64,000 nucleotides of DNA from an uncultured Bacteroides sp. GTDB lineage: Bacteria > Bacteroidota > Bacteroidia > Bacteroidales > Bacteroidaceae. The notes below the pieces were generated by a model. It saw only the letters and a program-made list of their open reading frames with translations. It did not search any database and had not been told where the DNA came from. The position numbers were made by a program, and so were the translations under genes. Below, in pieces: positions 26,939-35,881 of the stretch (position 1 is the stretch's first letter; each line of letters begins with the position of its first letter). The stretch lies in NCBI RefSeq assembly GCF_963666545.1, contig NZ_OY762899.1, positions 3,848,365-3,912,364 of the forward strand. The letters are read 5' to 3'.

Positions 26939-29335
26939 CTATTCTGCGGTTATATCTATTTCTTCTGTATTAGCAAGGCTATCAGGAAGGGCAACCGCTA
27001 TAGAATCGGTATCTCGTCTGTGATAGATGGTTCGGCATTGGTATGATTTCGTGATTGGTTGTTTCGGCTTAGGAAACTTTTCACGATACTTTGCCATCGA
27101 TTTATCTTTGAGCACTTTCTCCATAAAATAACCAAATATAGGTAGAGCTGTGCGACTTCCTTGCCCCAGTTCTCCTGTTCGGAAGTGGATGCTACGGTGC
27201 TCGCCACCAACCCATGCGCCACCAACCAGTTTTGGAGTTACACCTACAAACCAAGCATCGGAATGGTTGGACGATGTTCCTGTTTTACCTCCAAATTCGG
27301 TATCATACTTGAATAAATCGAATGCCCACAATGCTTGCGAAGTACCCAAAGGCTCTGTTAATCCTGCTTTGAGCATTTCTGTCATCAGAAAGGCTGTTTC
27401 GTATGGTATCGCTTGTGTTTGTTGAGGCTTGTAATTGTAAAGCACATTTCCGTTCTGATCTTCAATACGTGTTACTAGTACGGGATCTTGTTCCATGCCA
27501 TCGTTGATAACCGTACCATAGGCATTTACCAATTCTAACAGTGAAACGTCTGAAGCTCCGAGACTTAGAGCCGGGGTTTCTTCTAATGGAGTCTTAATAC
27601 CCATGGCATGTGCCGTCAGTGCCACATTGTGTATGCCGACCTCTTTCGCTAATTGTACGGCAATGGTGTTGATAGAACGAGCAAAGGCTGCTTTCAACGA
27701 TAGAGTGTCTCCCGTAAATGCACCGTTGGCATTACGAGGAATCCACTTTTTAGGCACTCCTTTCTCTATAACATCCCATGCTAGGTATTGGTCGATACGC
27801 TCATCACAAGGAGAAAGTCCCATGTTCATGGCAGCGGAATAAACAAACAACTTGAATGTTGATCCGGGTTGACGTTTAGACAATACTTTGTCGTACTTCC
27901 ATGAATTGAAGTTGATATCGCCCACCCATGCTTTTACATGCCCGTTTTGTGGTTCCATGGCTACAAAGCCGCAGTGCATATAGCGTTCCATGTAGCGGAT
28001 GGAGTCCATTGTACTGATCGTAGTGTCGCGCGTTCCTTTGTCGTAATCGAACACTTTCAGGCGGTGAGGTTTGTTCAAATAATAAGAAATAGAGTCTGGT
28101 CGATCGGAGAATTTTAGTTCCAATTGCTTGTAGGCTACTGTTCGTTTGGCCAGATCTTCTATAAAGTTAGGTATCTCTTGATGGTTGCGGTCTCGCCAGG
28201 GATTTTCACGTCCCCAGTGATTGTTGAAATTACGTTGCACAACACGCATCTGCTTGTCTACAGCTTCTTCTGCGTACTTCTGCATGCGTGTATCGATGGT
28301 GGTATATATCTTCAGACCGTCAGCATATAAGTCTATATTGTTTTCTTTGCACCATGTCTCAAGTGACTGGGCTACAGCCTCTCGAAAATAAGGTCCCTGA
28401 CCATCGTAATTGCTCTCTATGTTGAAATTAAGCTGCATTGGAATTTGCTTTAGAGAATCAAATTCAGCATGCGAGATGACATGATGAGACAGTAAATTCT
28501 CCAGCACAACGTTTCGTCGCTTTAAGCTGTTTTTGGGATTGAGCTTTGGGTTATAAGTAGTAGTAGCTTTTAGCAAACCCACGAGAGTAGCTGCTTGCTC
28601 GTAAGTAATGTTTTTAGGGGTGGTGTGGAAGTAAGTGGCACAAGCAGTGTTAATGCCATAAGCATTGCTACCGAAATCGACTGTGTTGAGATACATCGTC
28701 AGAATCTCTTGTTTTGTATAGAACATCTCTATCTTGACAGCTGTAATCCATTCTTTCGATTTCATGATGAGTAATTTCACTCCCGGGATGTATCCCAATA
28801 AACCGGTAGAATATTGCGAACGCACTTTAAACATATTCTTTACCAGTTGCTGAGTGATGGTGCTGGCACCACGTGCCCGTCCACTTGCCATATCCTTAAC
28901 GGCCGAGAATACTCCTTGAAGATCCACGCCGAAGTGCTCGTAGAAGCGTTCGTCTTCCGTACTAATCAATGTTTTGATGAGCTTAGGAGAGATTTCCTCA
29001 AACTTTACCGGAGTTCTATTCTCCTTGAAGAATTTGCCGATAAGTTTTCCGTCTTCGCTGTATATTTCCGAAGCTACAGGTTGTTCGGGGTTATGAATGC
29101 TTGCCAGTCCGGGAGATTTGCCGAATAGCCAGAGGAAGTTAATGTCTACCATTGCCAGATAGAGCATGAACGAGAGAATAAAAGTCGCTATGACAAGTAA
29201 AGTCTTTTTGTACCACGGAGACCGTCGGTATGCTTGTCTGTACCAGGCCCATCCGGCTTTGCATTTACTAGTCAAGAGATAGAAAACGCTTTTCCCGCGT
29301 GAAACCCATTTATGGGTATCAAAGTTTATCATCAT
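26939..29335 (-). CDS. mrcA: Class A penicillin-binding protein (PBP1A type)
   Basis: Bifunctional peptidoglycan synthase anchored in the inner membrane. Order: short cytoplasmic part, membrane helix (LLVIATFILSFMLYLAMV, about residues 45-65), GT51 glycosyltransferase (TEDERFYEHFGVDLQG with the catalytic Glu, and RGASTITQQLVKNMF), then transpeptidase with SxxK in RQPGSTFKLF, SxN in ARSINTIAV and KTGT in FGGKTGTSSN. All catalytic motifs are intact. The start is taken at the ATG pair 29335/29332; a longer open frame upstream has no signal-like or conserved sequence. It has its own terminator. The gene symbol follows the family name. Confidence 0.92.
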   Translation of the reverse strand: MMINFDTHKWVSRGKSVFYLLTSKCKAGWAWYRQAYRRSPWYKKTLLVIATFILSFMLYLAMVDINFLWLFGKSPGLASIHNPEQPVASEIYSEDGKLIGKFFKENRTPVKFEEISPKLIKTLISTEDERFYEHFGVDLQGVFSAVKDMASGRARGASTITQQLVKNMFKVRSQYSTGLLGYIPGVKLLIMKSKEWITAVKIEMFYTKQEILTMYLNTVDFGSNAYGINTACATYFHTTPKNITYEQAATLVGLLKATTTYNPKLNPKNSLKRRNVVLENLLSHHVISHAEFDSLKQIPMQLNFNIESNYDGQGPYFREAVAQSLETWCKENNIDLYADGLKIYTTIDTRMQKYAEEAVDKQMRVVQRNFNNHWGRENPWRDRNHQEIPNFIEDLAKRTVAYKQLELKFSDRPDSISYYLNKPHRLKVFDYDKGTRDTTISTMDSIRYMERYMHCGFVAMEPQNGHVKAWVGDINFNSWKYDKVLSKRQPGSTFKLFVYSAAMNMGLSPCDERIDQYLAWDVIEKGVPKKWIPRNANGAFTGDTLSLKAAFARSINTIAVQLAKEVGIHNVALTAHAMGIKTPLEETPALSLGASDVSLLELVNAYGTVINDGMEQDPVLVTRIEDQNGNVLYNYKPQQTQAIPYETAFLMTEMLKAGLTEPLGTSQALWAFDLFKYDTEFGGKTGTSSNHSDAWFVGVTPKLVGGAWVGGEHRSIHFRTGELGQGSRTALPIFGYFMEKVLKDKSMAKYREKFPKPKQPITKSYQCRTIYHRRDTDSIAVALPDSLANTEEIDITAE

Positions 29336-29459
29336 GTGGTATAGAATAAAAACGGCTGCAAATGTACGTGAAATTTTGGAATAATGTCTTTGCTTAGGGA
29401 AAATAATGAGACTTTCGTCAAAAATAAAATGATGTCGCTCGATTTTCACTAAAACAAAA

Positions 29460-29490
29460 GTAGGAGAAAACTATTATTGTTTTCTCCTAC
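29460..29490 (-). terminator. Terminator hairpin between the PBP gene and the broken gene
   Basis: GTAGGAGAAAAC (29460-29471) and GTTTTCTCCTAC (29479-29490) pair perfectly over 12 bp; on the minus strand a T-rich tail follows. Confidence 0.75.
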
Positions 29491-29532
29491 TCGGTTTCTA
29501 TGTGCGACTTAGCGCTAATTCATCAATATAAT

Positions 29533-30128
29533 CTACTTTTTCTTTAGAGATCCTTCTACATATTTAAAATTAGCTTTCCCTACAACCTGATAAATAATTG
29601 TATAAGCCGTAGTAGCAGTGCCATCATAGATAGAGAAATTAATGGTATAAGTAATGTCTACTCCACTAATCACATCCGCATCCGCATGAAGTTTGTGTAG
29701 AGCATAAATAAATGCTTCGGGTAAGCGCTTAAACATTAAAGCCGTTAATTCACTATCAGACATCTTTTGGTACTCTGAATACTGAGCTTTCCAAGATGAT
29801 GGACGGAAATCAAAATTATTTTGAAAGGCAGATCCACCATAGTAATAGTCATTATTTCCATAAGAAGTCACATACTGAGCACCCTTAAGCACCTTTACTG
29901 AATCTGTTATCGCCTGATAAAATGGAACTGATACGGGATTATCTTTAATAGCAGGCATGTGATCACTACACTAGGATTGTAAACCCATTTTCCTTTAGAT
30001 AAAACGTACTGTTCCGTCTGGTCAATGATTCGTGAATTAAGTGACCATCTGGCGGTAGAAGATGAGTAGATATACTCATCACTGTACACTACAACCGTTT
30101 CCCTATTGTAATATTCGTAAACAACTAT
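29533..30128 (-). pseudogene. Broken C-terminal fragment of a surface-lipoprotein-like gene (frameshift)
   Basis: Two minus-strand frames read as one protein. The upstream frame (about 30128-29957, ending KGKWVYNPSVVIT) runs into the downstream frame (MPAIKDNPVSVPFYQAITD..., 29958-29533) if one base is restored near 29957. The upstream frame is closed by a TAA at 29131+998 (bases 30129-30131) and has no start codon, signal peptide or promoter, so the N-terminal part is gone. The C-terminal wording recalls, from memory, the last domain of Bacteroides choice-of-anchor-J lipoproteins; this is unverified. It still keeps a strong terminator. The downstream 141-residue frame alone could be translated, but no signal supports it. 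Confidence 0.65.
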
Positions 30129-30297
30129 TTATTTCCTTTAATATAATGGAACAAAAACTATTCGGAGCCAATTTCTTTTTGTTGATCAACTACATATTAT
30201 AGTAAAGAACTTGTTCTCGATGAATTGAAAATTGAGATGAGTAGGAAATGAAAGGTTTTATTCACAGGGAGGAAATACATACGTAATACGCTCTCTC

Positions 30298-30305
30298 TAC
30301 TTTTG
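30298..30305 (+). promoter_or_regulatory. -7 promoter element of the first fimbrillin-like gene
   Basis: TACTTTTG matches TAnnTTTG, 32 bases before the ATG. No clear -33 element. Confidence 0.5.
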
Positions 30306-30336
30306 TCTATATTTTAATCAAGACAAACAAGTAAGT

Positions 30337-32019
30337 ATGAAATCAAATCTTTTAGTGACAGCTGCATTAACTGCAGCTATTTCCATTTGGATGGCCTCGT
30401 GCTCCAATGAAGAAAACAATGCCATTTCACAGGAGAAAGGTGTGCAATTGAATGCATCAATCAACCAAGGTGTTGCGAGTCGTGTTACTGGTACTCAATG
30501 GGGAGGCACTGAAAAAATCGGCCTTTACATGATTAATGCAACTGGCACTGAATTTACACCGCTGGAAAATGCGGCAAACAGATTATACAACGTGGATACT
30601 AATGGTAAGATGACGGTTGCTGATGGGCAGAGCGTTAATTATCCGGCAGATGGAAGCGCGGTTAAATTTGTTGCATACTACCCTTATTCTAGCAAAGTGG
30701 CAAATAATATTTATCCAATAAATCTTGCCGACGAAAGTGTACTTGATCATGATTTTATCTATTCAGCTCCTGCTGCTGCTTACGATAGGACGCAAGGTGA
30801 AAAAGCTGTAACGCTTGTTTTTGAACATCAACTATCTAGATTAGTTTTAAACTTGGTTGATAATAATGGTGCACCGATTCAAGGTGTAACAGCTATAGTT
30901 GATCGTAACACAGAAGCTCAATTTAACTTATCTACAGGTGTTTTTTCTACTCTTTCAACAGAGAAATCATTAGATATGTCGATAAGTAGTTCACAAGCAA
31001 CTGCTATAATCCTTCCGGGAAAAGAAGGTAAAGCTGTTTTTACCTATAATGGGAAAAAGTATACTTGGGATACTTCTGCAATCACATTTGAGCAAAAGAA
31101 GCAGTATGTTTATACTTTAAAGTTGGCTGGTATAGAAAATACTTCAGTAATAGTTGTAGGTTCTGCTAATATCACTGATTGGGTAAATGCGGGTGGTTCT
31201 GTGGATCTGGAAGAAGATCAGGCAACTGTTCCGGTGAAGTATGTAGCCCCTGTTTTTTCAGGATCATTGAAGGAAGAAGCCGTTATTTCGGGCGCTTCAT
31301 TGAAAGTGGACTATACGGATGGCGACGGAAGTGTAGTAAATGTAATTACCAACGTTAGCGGTGATGCTGCTCAGGGTATTGCTGTATCAAACAAGCAGGT
31401 TACTCTGAACAAAGGAAACGGTTCTTTCACATTGGATGTTGCAGGAACACCTTCTTCAGCAGGCTTGGTGAGCTTCACCATTTCAGTAGAGGGCACTGCT
31501 ATTGGCACTGCTAATGCGACGGTTGATGCAAAACAGGCTGGTGGAGTAACCGGCAATCCGTATACAAGTACTTTCAGCTTACCTACTGGAGCAACTACGG
31601 CGGCTCCCGGTCAAACAAATGCTTATGGCGGATTCGTGGAGATAGCCGGAAATCAATATCCTTGTCTGAAACTAGGTTCAGGTAAAGGTGCAGGAAGCTA
31701 CACTACGGAAGCACTAACTGCAGGGGCAACAAACTTTTCGCTCTATATGATTGCTTGGAATGGTAAAAAAACTGACTTTACTATTTCTATCAATGGCGGA
31801 GGAACAATCGACGGTAAATCAATGATTGAAGGCACTGTTGATAATGATCCGAGCATGACCAGCACAGGTAGTCCATATATCTTTGGAACAGATCCTAAAC
31901 AAAGTTACTTGCAAACTTATACGCTCTCTGGCATCACTAGTGCATCGACAATTACCATTGCGACTACAATGGCCAATACCGATAAACGTGTTATTGCTTA
32001 TGGGCTGAATGTGAAATAA
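30337..32019 (+). CDS. Fimbrillin-like (Mfa-like) lipoprotein
   Basis: Lipoprotein of 560 residues (lipobox WMASCSNEE). Residues 35-265 have the two-lobed fimbrillin/Mfa-like pattern: early ASRVTGTQWGGTEKIGLYM, then PADGSAVKFVAYYPY, then FEHQLSRLVLNLVD, and ITDWVNAGGSVDL at the end. After a repeat-rich linker (residues 290-400) comes a beta-rich C-terminal domain (residues 405-560: NPYTSTFSLPTGATT, GKKTDFTISINGGGT). It is the first of three such genes in a row, each sharing the N-terminal part but with a different C-terminal domain. Probable surface adhesin or display module; ligand unknown. Confidence 0.85.
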   Translation: MKSNLLVTAALTAAISIWMASCSNEENNAISQEKGVQLNASINQGVASRVTGTQWGGTEKIGLYMINATGTEFTPLENAANRLYNVDTNGKMTVADGQSVNYPADGSAVKFVAYYPYSSKVANNIYPINLADESVLDHDFIYSAPAAAYDRTQGEKAVTLVFEHQLSRLVLNLVDNNGAPIQGVTAIVDRNTEAQFNLSTGVFSTLSTEKSLDMSISSSQATAIILPGKEGKAVFTYNGKKYTWDTSAITFEQKKQYVYTLKLAGIENTSVIVVGSANITDWVNAGGSVDLEEDQATVPVKYVAPVFSGSLKEEAVISGASLKVDYTDGDGSVVNVITNVSGDAAQGIAVSNKQVTLNKGNGSFTLDVAGTPSSAGLVSFTISVEGTAIGTANATVDAKQAGGVTGNPYTSTFSLPTGATTAAPGQTNAYGGFVEIAGNQYPCLKLGSGKGAGSYTTEALTAGATNFSLYMIAWNGKKTDFTISINGGGTIDGKSMIEGTVDNDPSMTSTGSPYIFGTDPKQSYLQTYTLSGITSASTITIATTMANTDKRVIAYGLNVK

Positions 32020-32049
32020 ACAGCAAATATATTTTTTTTAACCCTTATA

Positions 32050-32082
32050 CAATATTGGGCTCTCGAAAGAGGCCCAATATTA
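32050..32082 (+). terminator. Hairpin after the first fimbrillin-like gene
   Basis: AATATTGGGC (32051-32060) pairs with GCCCAATATT (32072-32081), with inner TCT/AGA pairs around CGAA. The tail is not T-rich, so it may only stabilise the message or terminate weakly. Confidence 0.45.
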
Positions 32083-32170
32083 TTGTCTAAAAAAGAAAGC
32101 AAAAAACAAAACGATAGTGTCCATCTTATGATTGGCACAAGGTATAAATTATTAATATAAAAATCAAAGA

Positions 32171-33760
32171 ATGACTAAATTAAAACTGTGGAGTGCGCTT
32201 CTTCTGCTCTCCTTGTTTGCTTGCAACCAAGATGAGGTCCAACAATCCATTGACAACAAAGAATTATCAGGTATTCAATTCACTTCGAATATAGGAGGTG
32301 TTGCCCTTACTCGCGCCAACGGAGCAACATGGGCTACGAATGACTCAATTGGCGTATACATGAAGGAAAACGGAAAGGCTCTTTCCGCAAACTCTACGAT
32401 AGATGGTGCTGCGAATATCCTCTACTCTACAAAAAATGGTAACGGAAACTTCACTCCTGTAGGAAGCGGTATTCATTTTCCGGAAAAAGAAAGCACTGTA
32501 GATTTTATTGCTTATTATCCCCAACGTGCTTTAGAGAATCCGTTCGTATATCCGATAGACATAGCCAATCAAAACAATATTGAAGCTATCGACCTGCTCT
32601 ATTCTAATAATCTGACTAGTATTAGTAGTCGCACAAATGCTTTAAACTTAGCCTTTACTCACCAACTCTCTCGCTTGATCTTCAACGTGAAGAGTACAGA
32701 CAATACTCAACTTACGAACTTGAAGCTAAAACTTTCAGGCGTAAAGACAAAGGCCGTTTTTTCCTTAGCTGATGCAACATTGACGCTAGACCAGAATTCA
32801 ATCGGCACTATTGACGTAAAAACAACCGTTTCAGGTACTACGGCAACTGCTCAAGTAATACTGATTCCAGAAAGTCCTGTTGATAAGATCACATTAAGTG
32901 TTGAGCTGAATGGTACGAAGAGAAATTATACTCTTCCGCTTACTTCCTTAGAAAAGGGACAAGCGTATTCTTACAACCTTAGCTTGACTGGCGGCGGCAT
33001 TGTGGTAGATCCTTCTGCTTCTTACATCAAATGGATGGAGACTCCGCTGATTACACAAAGCATGCTGGATAATTCTGACTTGCTCTATGTGAATCATTAT
33101 ATGCCAAACGCAATGATCGATCCTGTATCAAGAAAAAAGATGCGCAACTATAGTATGCTCTACAGCAAGAAAGATAGAATTGCTTATTGGGTGGCTTATC
33201 CACTTTTTCCGGCTTGTACCGGTAGCTCTGGTCGTACAGACGCTTGGGGTTATGATCCTGACATCTCTAGCAGTTATCAGGGGAATCTTTCCAGTGGTTT
33301 TGGAGGAAACGGTTATGATCGTGGGCATCAGATTCCTAGTGGAGACCGCACCTCTGACAAAGAAACCAATAAAACGACTTTCTATTATAGTAATATGACT
33401 CCACAGGTAGGAGCGGGATTAAATCAATCTAATTGGAATGCACTAGAGAATCAGGTACGCGAATGGAGAAGTGGAACTGATACGGTGTATGTAGTAACTG
33501 GTGCTATGCCTCCTGCCAGCAATGTAACATACATGAAAGAAATGGCTGTGCCAGCTTACTATTTCAAAGCTTTAGCTCGAAAAAGCAATGGAGTTTTTAC
33601 AACCATCGCTTTCAAATTTGAGAATAAATCTTACCCGGGTAGTTCTTTTATTGAGCAGGCTATTTCTGTGAAAGAGTTAGAAGATATAACTGGATTTACT
33701 TTTTTTCCCACGATAGATCCTAGTCTAAAAGCAATCTTGGATAAATCTAAATGGCAATAG
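32171..33760 (+). CDS. Fimbrillin-like lipoprotein fused to a DNA/RNA non-specific endonuclease
   Basis: One uninterrupted 529-residue frame. Lipobox LSLFACNQD; residues 30-275 are fimbrillin-like (VALTRANGATWATNDSIGVY, KESTVDFIAYYPQ, FTHQLSRLIFNV, LEKGQAYSYNLSL). Residues 290-529 are a NUC1-type endonuclease: RNYSMLYSKKDRIAYWVAYP, the catalytic YDRGHQIPSGDRT with His386, and FYYSNMTPQ plus LNQSNWNALE that hold the metal-binding Asn. All active-site residues are present, so it should cut DNA or RNA outside the cell while anchored by its lipid. A second NUC1 protein is encoded at 40734-41927 with a different N-terminal part. This fusion is not one I recall as described. Confidence 0.88.
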   Translation: MTKLKLWSALLLLSLFACNQDEVQQSIDNKELSGIQFTSNIGGVALTRANGATWATNDSIGVYMKENGKALSANSTIDGAANILYSTKNGNGNFTPVGSGIHFPEKESTVDFIAYYPQRALENPFVYPIDIANQNNIEAIDLLYSNNLTSISSRTNALNLAFTHQLSRLIFNVKSTDNTQLTNLKLKLSGVKTKAVFSLADATLTLDQNSIGTIDVKTTVSGTTATAQVILIPESPVDKITLSVELNGTKRNYTLPLTSLEKGQAYSYNLSLTGGGIVVDPSASYIKWMETPLITQSMLDNSDLLYVNHYMPNAMIDPVSRKKMRNYSMLYSKKDRIAYWVAYPLFPACTGSSGRTDAWGYDPDISSSYQGNLSSGFGGNGYDRGHQIPSGDRTSDKETNKTTFYYSNMTPQVGAGLNQSNWNALENQVREWRSGTDTVYVVTGAMPPASNVTYMKEMAVPAYYFKALARKSNGVFTTIAFKFENKSYPGSSFIEQAISVKELEDITGFTFFPTIDPSLKAILDKSKWQ

Positions 33761-33821
33761 AATTAATCTAAACAGACTTAACAAGATCAACAATTCACTC
33801 TTTAAATTTTAAAAAAAAACA

Positions 33822-35252
33822 ATGAAAATTAGACATATAGTTTATCTTATAGCCTTCACATCCGCTGTTTTCTTTAGTTGCACCAGTGATGATGAACACT
33901 CATTGCCCGATACCAGCCGCGCAGTTTCCTTCAATACAACTATCGCTTCAAATGCGCAAAGCAGTCGTGCTATTAACAATGCATGGACTGCAGGCGATAA
34001 AGTTGGTGTTTTCATGATCCCTCAAGGTGGGGGATTAAAAACAGCTCTAGCATCAAACAAAAAATATTCCGCTTCTGTAGCCGGTGAACTTACTTATGCT
34101 TCCGAAGATCAGGCCATCTATTTTCCGTCAGATGGCAGCAAAGTAGATTTTGTGGTTTATTATCCTTACACAACAGTGGCCGATGATAATCAAGTCGTTG
34201 TAGATGTGACAGATCAGAGTTCACCAGAAGCAATTGATTTATTATACGCTCCAACAAATACGGGATTTAGTAATACTTCAGGGAAAATAAGCTTAAATCT
34301 TAAGCACCAATTGACTCGCATGGTTCTGAATATAACTAAAGCTCCCAATGTGACTTTAGATAAATTTGGAGTGAAATTGTTAGGAACCCGTGCTAATGCG
34401 ACATTTGATTTGGCAACAGGTACTTTGAACGCAGCTACCGGGAGCAATTCTGTCATATCCTACAAAGTGACTGATAAAGGCAATAATCAATTACAAGCAG
34501 AAGCAATCGTTTTGCCTACTGACAAACTAGGAGATGATGCTGCGATTGAATTTACCATCGGATCACAAAAAGTGAAACAAAGCTTGCGCGGTATTTCTCT
34601 AAACTCGTCAACTAATTACACTAATGAGGTAAACATTTCAAATAACAATGGCGAACCGGTGGTGTTAATGGGGCAAGCTACAATTACTGATTGGATTACA
34701 GTTGCCGGTGATGACATTAACCTTGATGTGGACAATGCAACGAACCCGACAGATCCGAGTACAGGTACTGAAAATACAATCTTTGCCGAAACTTTTGGAA
34801 CAGTAAAGAAAGAAGGTAATTATTGGCCAGGTGTCAATCAGTTTGCCGGTTGGGACAATAATACTTTCACTTTTAAAGATAATTACCTAACAGGGACTTA
34901 TAGCAATGCAAGCATTCGTTCCACGTCTACTCTGGATAGCCATGTATGGTTTGCCGCCAGTAAAAATTCCAGTTTAGAAATTTCCGGATTTAGTACTAGC
35001 GGCTACAAAAGCATGAAGCTGTCTTATGCTATTGCAGCAAATGCAGCGGGCAATCAAAATGTAATCCAAGTGAAATGTGGCAATACAACGATAATTGTTC
35101 CTCCTTTGGCAATCTCTGCTATAAATACTTATCAAACAGTTGAGTTAAGCAATTTGCCTGATAACTTTACTTCTATCGAATTTATCTCTTCAACAGATAC
35201 AAATACAGCGGGCTATCGTCTTGATAATGTGAAGTTGGTAGGTACCAAATAA
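33822..35252 (+). CDS. Fimbrillin-like lipoprotein with choice-of-anchor-J-like C-terminal domain
   Basis: Lipoprotein of 476 residues (lipobox VFFSCTSDD). Residues 30-300 are fimbrillin-like (SSRAINNAWTAGDKVGVFMI, GSKVDFVVYYPY, LKHQLTRMVLNI, ATITDWITVAGDDINLD). Residues 320-476 form a jelly-roll domain (NTIFAETFGTVKKEG, GWDNNTFTFKDN, AGYRLDNVKLVG) like those that bind carbohydrate or anchor proteins. The C-terminal domain resembles part of the BACON lipoprotein at 42005-43765. It is third in a tandem set with spacings of 151 and 61 bases; a terminator follows. Confidence 0.84.
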   Translation: MKIRHIVYLIAFTSAVFFSCTSDDEHSLPDTSRAVSFNTTIASNAQSSRAINNAWTAGDKVGVFMIPQGGGLKTALASNKKYSASVAGELTYASEDQAIYFPSDGSKVDFVVYYPYTTVADDNQVVVDVTDQSSPEAIDLLYAPTNTGFSNTSGKISLNLKHQLTRMVLNITKAPNVTLDKFGVKLLGTRANATFDLATGTLNAATGSNSVISYKVTDKGNNQLQAEAIVLPTDKLGDDAAIEFTIGSQKVKQSLRGISLNSSTNYTNEVNISNNNGEPVVLMGQATITDWITVAGDDINLDVDNATNPTDPSTGTENTIFAETFGTVKKEGNYWPGVNQFAGWDNNTFTFKDNYLTGTYSNASIRSTSTLDSHVWFAASKNSSLEISGFSTSGYKSMKLSYAIAANAAGNQNVIQVKCGNTTIIVPPLAISAINTYQTVELSNLPDNFTSIEFISSTDTNTAGYRLDNVKLVGTK

Positions 35253-35310
35253 GTGAATAGAAAAAGTCTCTAAAAAAACGCTGACTTTAAATTTCCCTCT
35301 AATGAATCAA

Positions 35311-35346
35311 AAAGGTCGAAACGGAAAGAATGCCGTTTCGACCTTT
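35311..35346 (+). terminator. Terminator after the fimbrillin-like gene set
   Basis: AAAGGTCGAAACGG (35311-35324) pairs perfectly with CCGTTTCGACCTTT (35333-35346), loop of 8 bases. Confidence 0.8.
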
Positions 35347-35381
35347 CTGAATTAAACTTGTTTAGGTGAGTTTAGTCTAAC

Positions 35382-35419
35382 AAAAAAGAGGAGATCCTTT
35401 TGAGAATCTCCTCTTTTTT
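35382..35419 (-). terminator. Terminator after rpmE2
   Basis: AAAAAAGAGGAGAT (35382-35395) and ATCTCCTCTTTTTT (35406-35419) form a 14-bp stem with U runs on either strand. Confidence 0.8.
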
Positions 35420-35442
35420 TTATCAGTCTTTTACTTGACGGA

Positions 35443-35697
35443 TTATTTCTTTTTGCGGTCACCGTAACGGTTCATGAACTTATCAACGCGACCTGCTGTG
35501 TCTACCAATTTAGACTTACCAGTGTAGAACGGGTGTGAAGTGCTTGAAATTTCAAGTTTCACTAGCGGATAAGTTTCACCTTCGAATTCGATAGTTTCTT
35601 TGGTGTTGCAAGTAGATTGTGATAAAAATACATCACCATTCGACATATCTTTGAATGCTACCGGACGGTATGATTCTGGATGAATACCTTTTTTCAT
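35443..35697 (-). CDS. rpmE2: 50S ribosomal protein L31, type B
   Basis: An 84-residue L31 with the normal start ([21 protein letters not shown]) and the conserved [24 protein letters not shown], of which SHPFYTG is diagnostic. It lacks the CxxC zinc pairs of type A L31 and has a single Cys, so it is the zinc-independent type B form (YkgM-like). In other bacteria type B is used under zinc limitation; in Bacteroidetes it is often the only copy, so this need not imply stress. It has its own promoter and terminator between two convergent surface-protein operons. Confidence 0.97.
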   Translation of the reverse strand: MKKGIHPESYRPVAFKDMSNGDVFLSQSTCNTKETIEFEGETYPLVKLEISSTSHPFYTGKSKLVDTAGRVDKFMNRYGDRKKK

Positions 35698-35771
35698 TTC
35701 AGTATTTGTTTTTTAATTATTATTTCGTTTTACTATTTGGTAAGAATAGTGTAATGGTTCTTTTCAGAGCG

Positions 35772-35779
35772 CAAAGATA
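35772..35779 (-). promoter_or_regulatory. -7 promoter element of rpmE2
   Basis: TATCTTTG on the minus strand is an exact match to TAnnTTTG, 75 bases before the ATG. TTTT lies 19 bases upstream as a weak -33 box. Confidence 0.6.
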
Positions 35780-35881
35780 GTTGTTTTGTTTGAAATGGAA
35801 AATTTTATTTCTAAAAAAGCGATAAAAAACATTCTTTTTAAGAAGAAAGTTCTTATCGCTCTTCAGGAATATCGTTATATT

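Noticed and set aside
29335-29449. Longer N-terminus for the penicillin-binding protein
   Set aside because: The extra 38 residues have no signal or family match; tandem ATG codons at 29335 and 29332 give the expected N-terminus.
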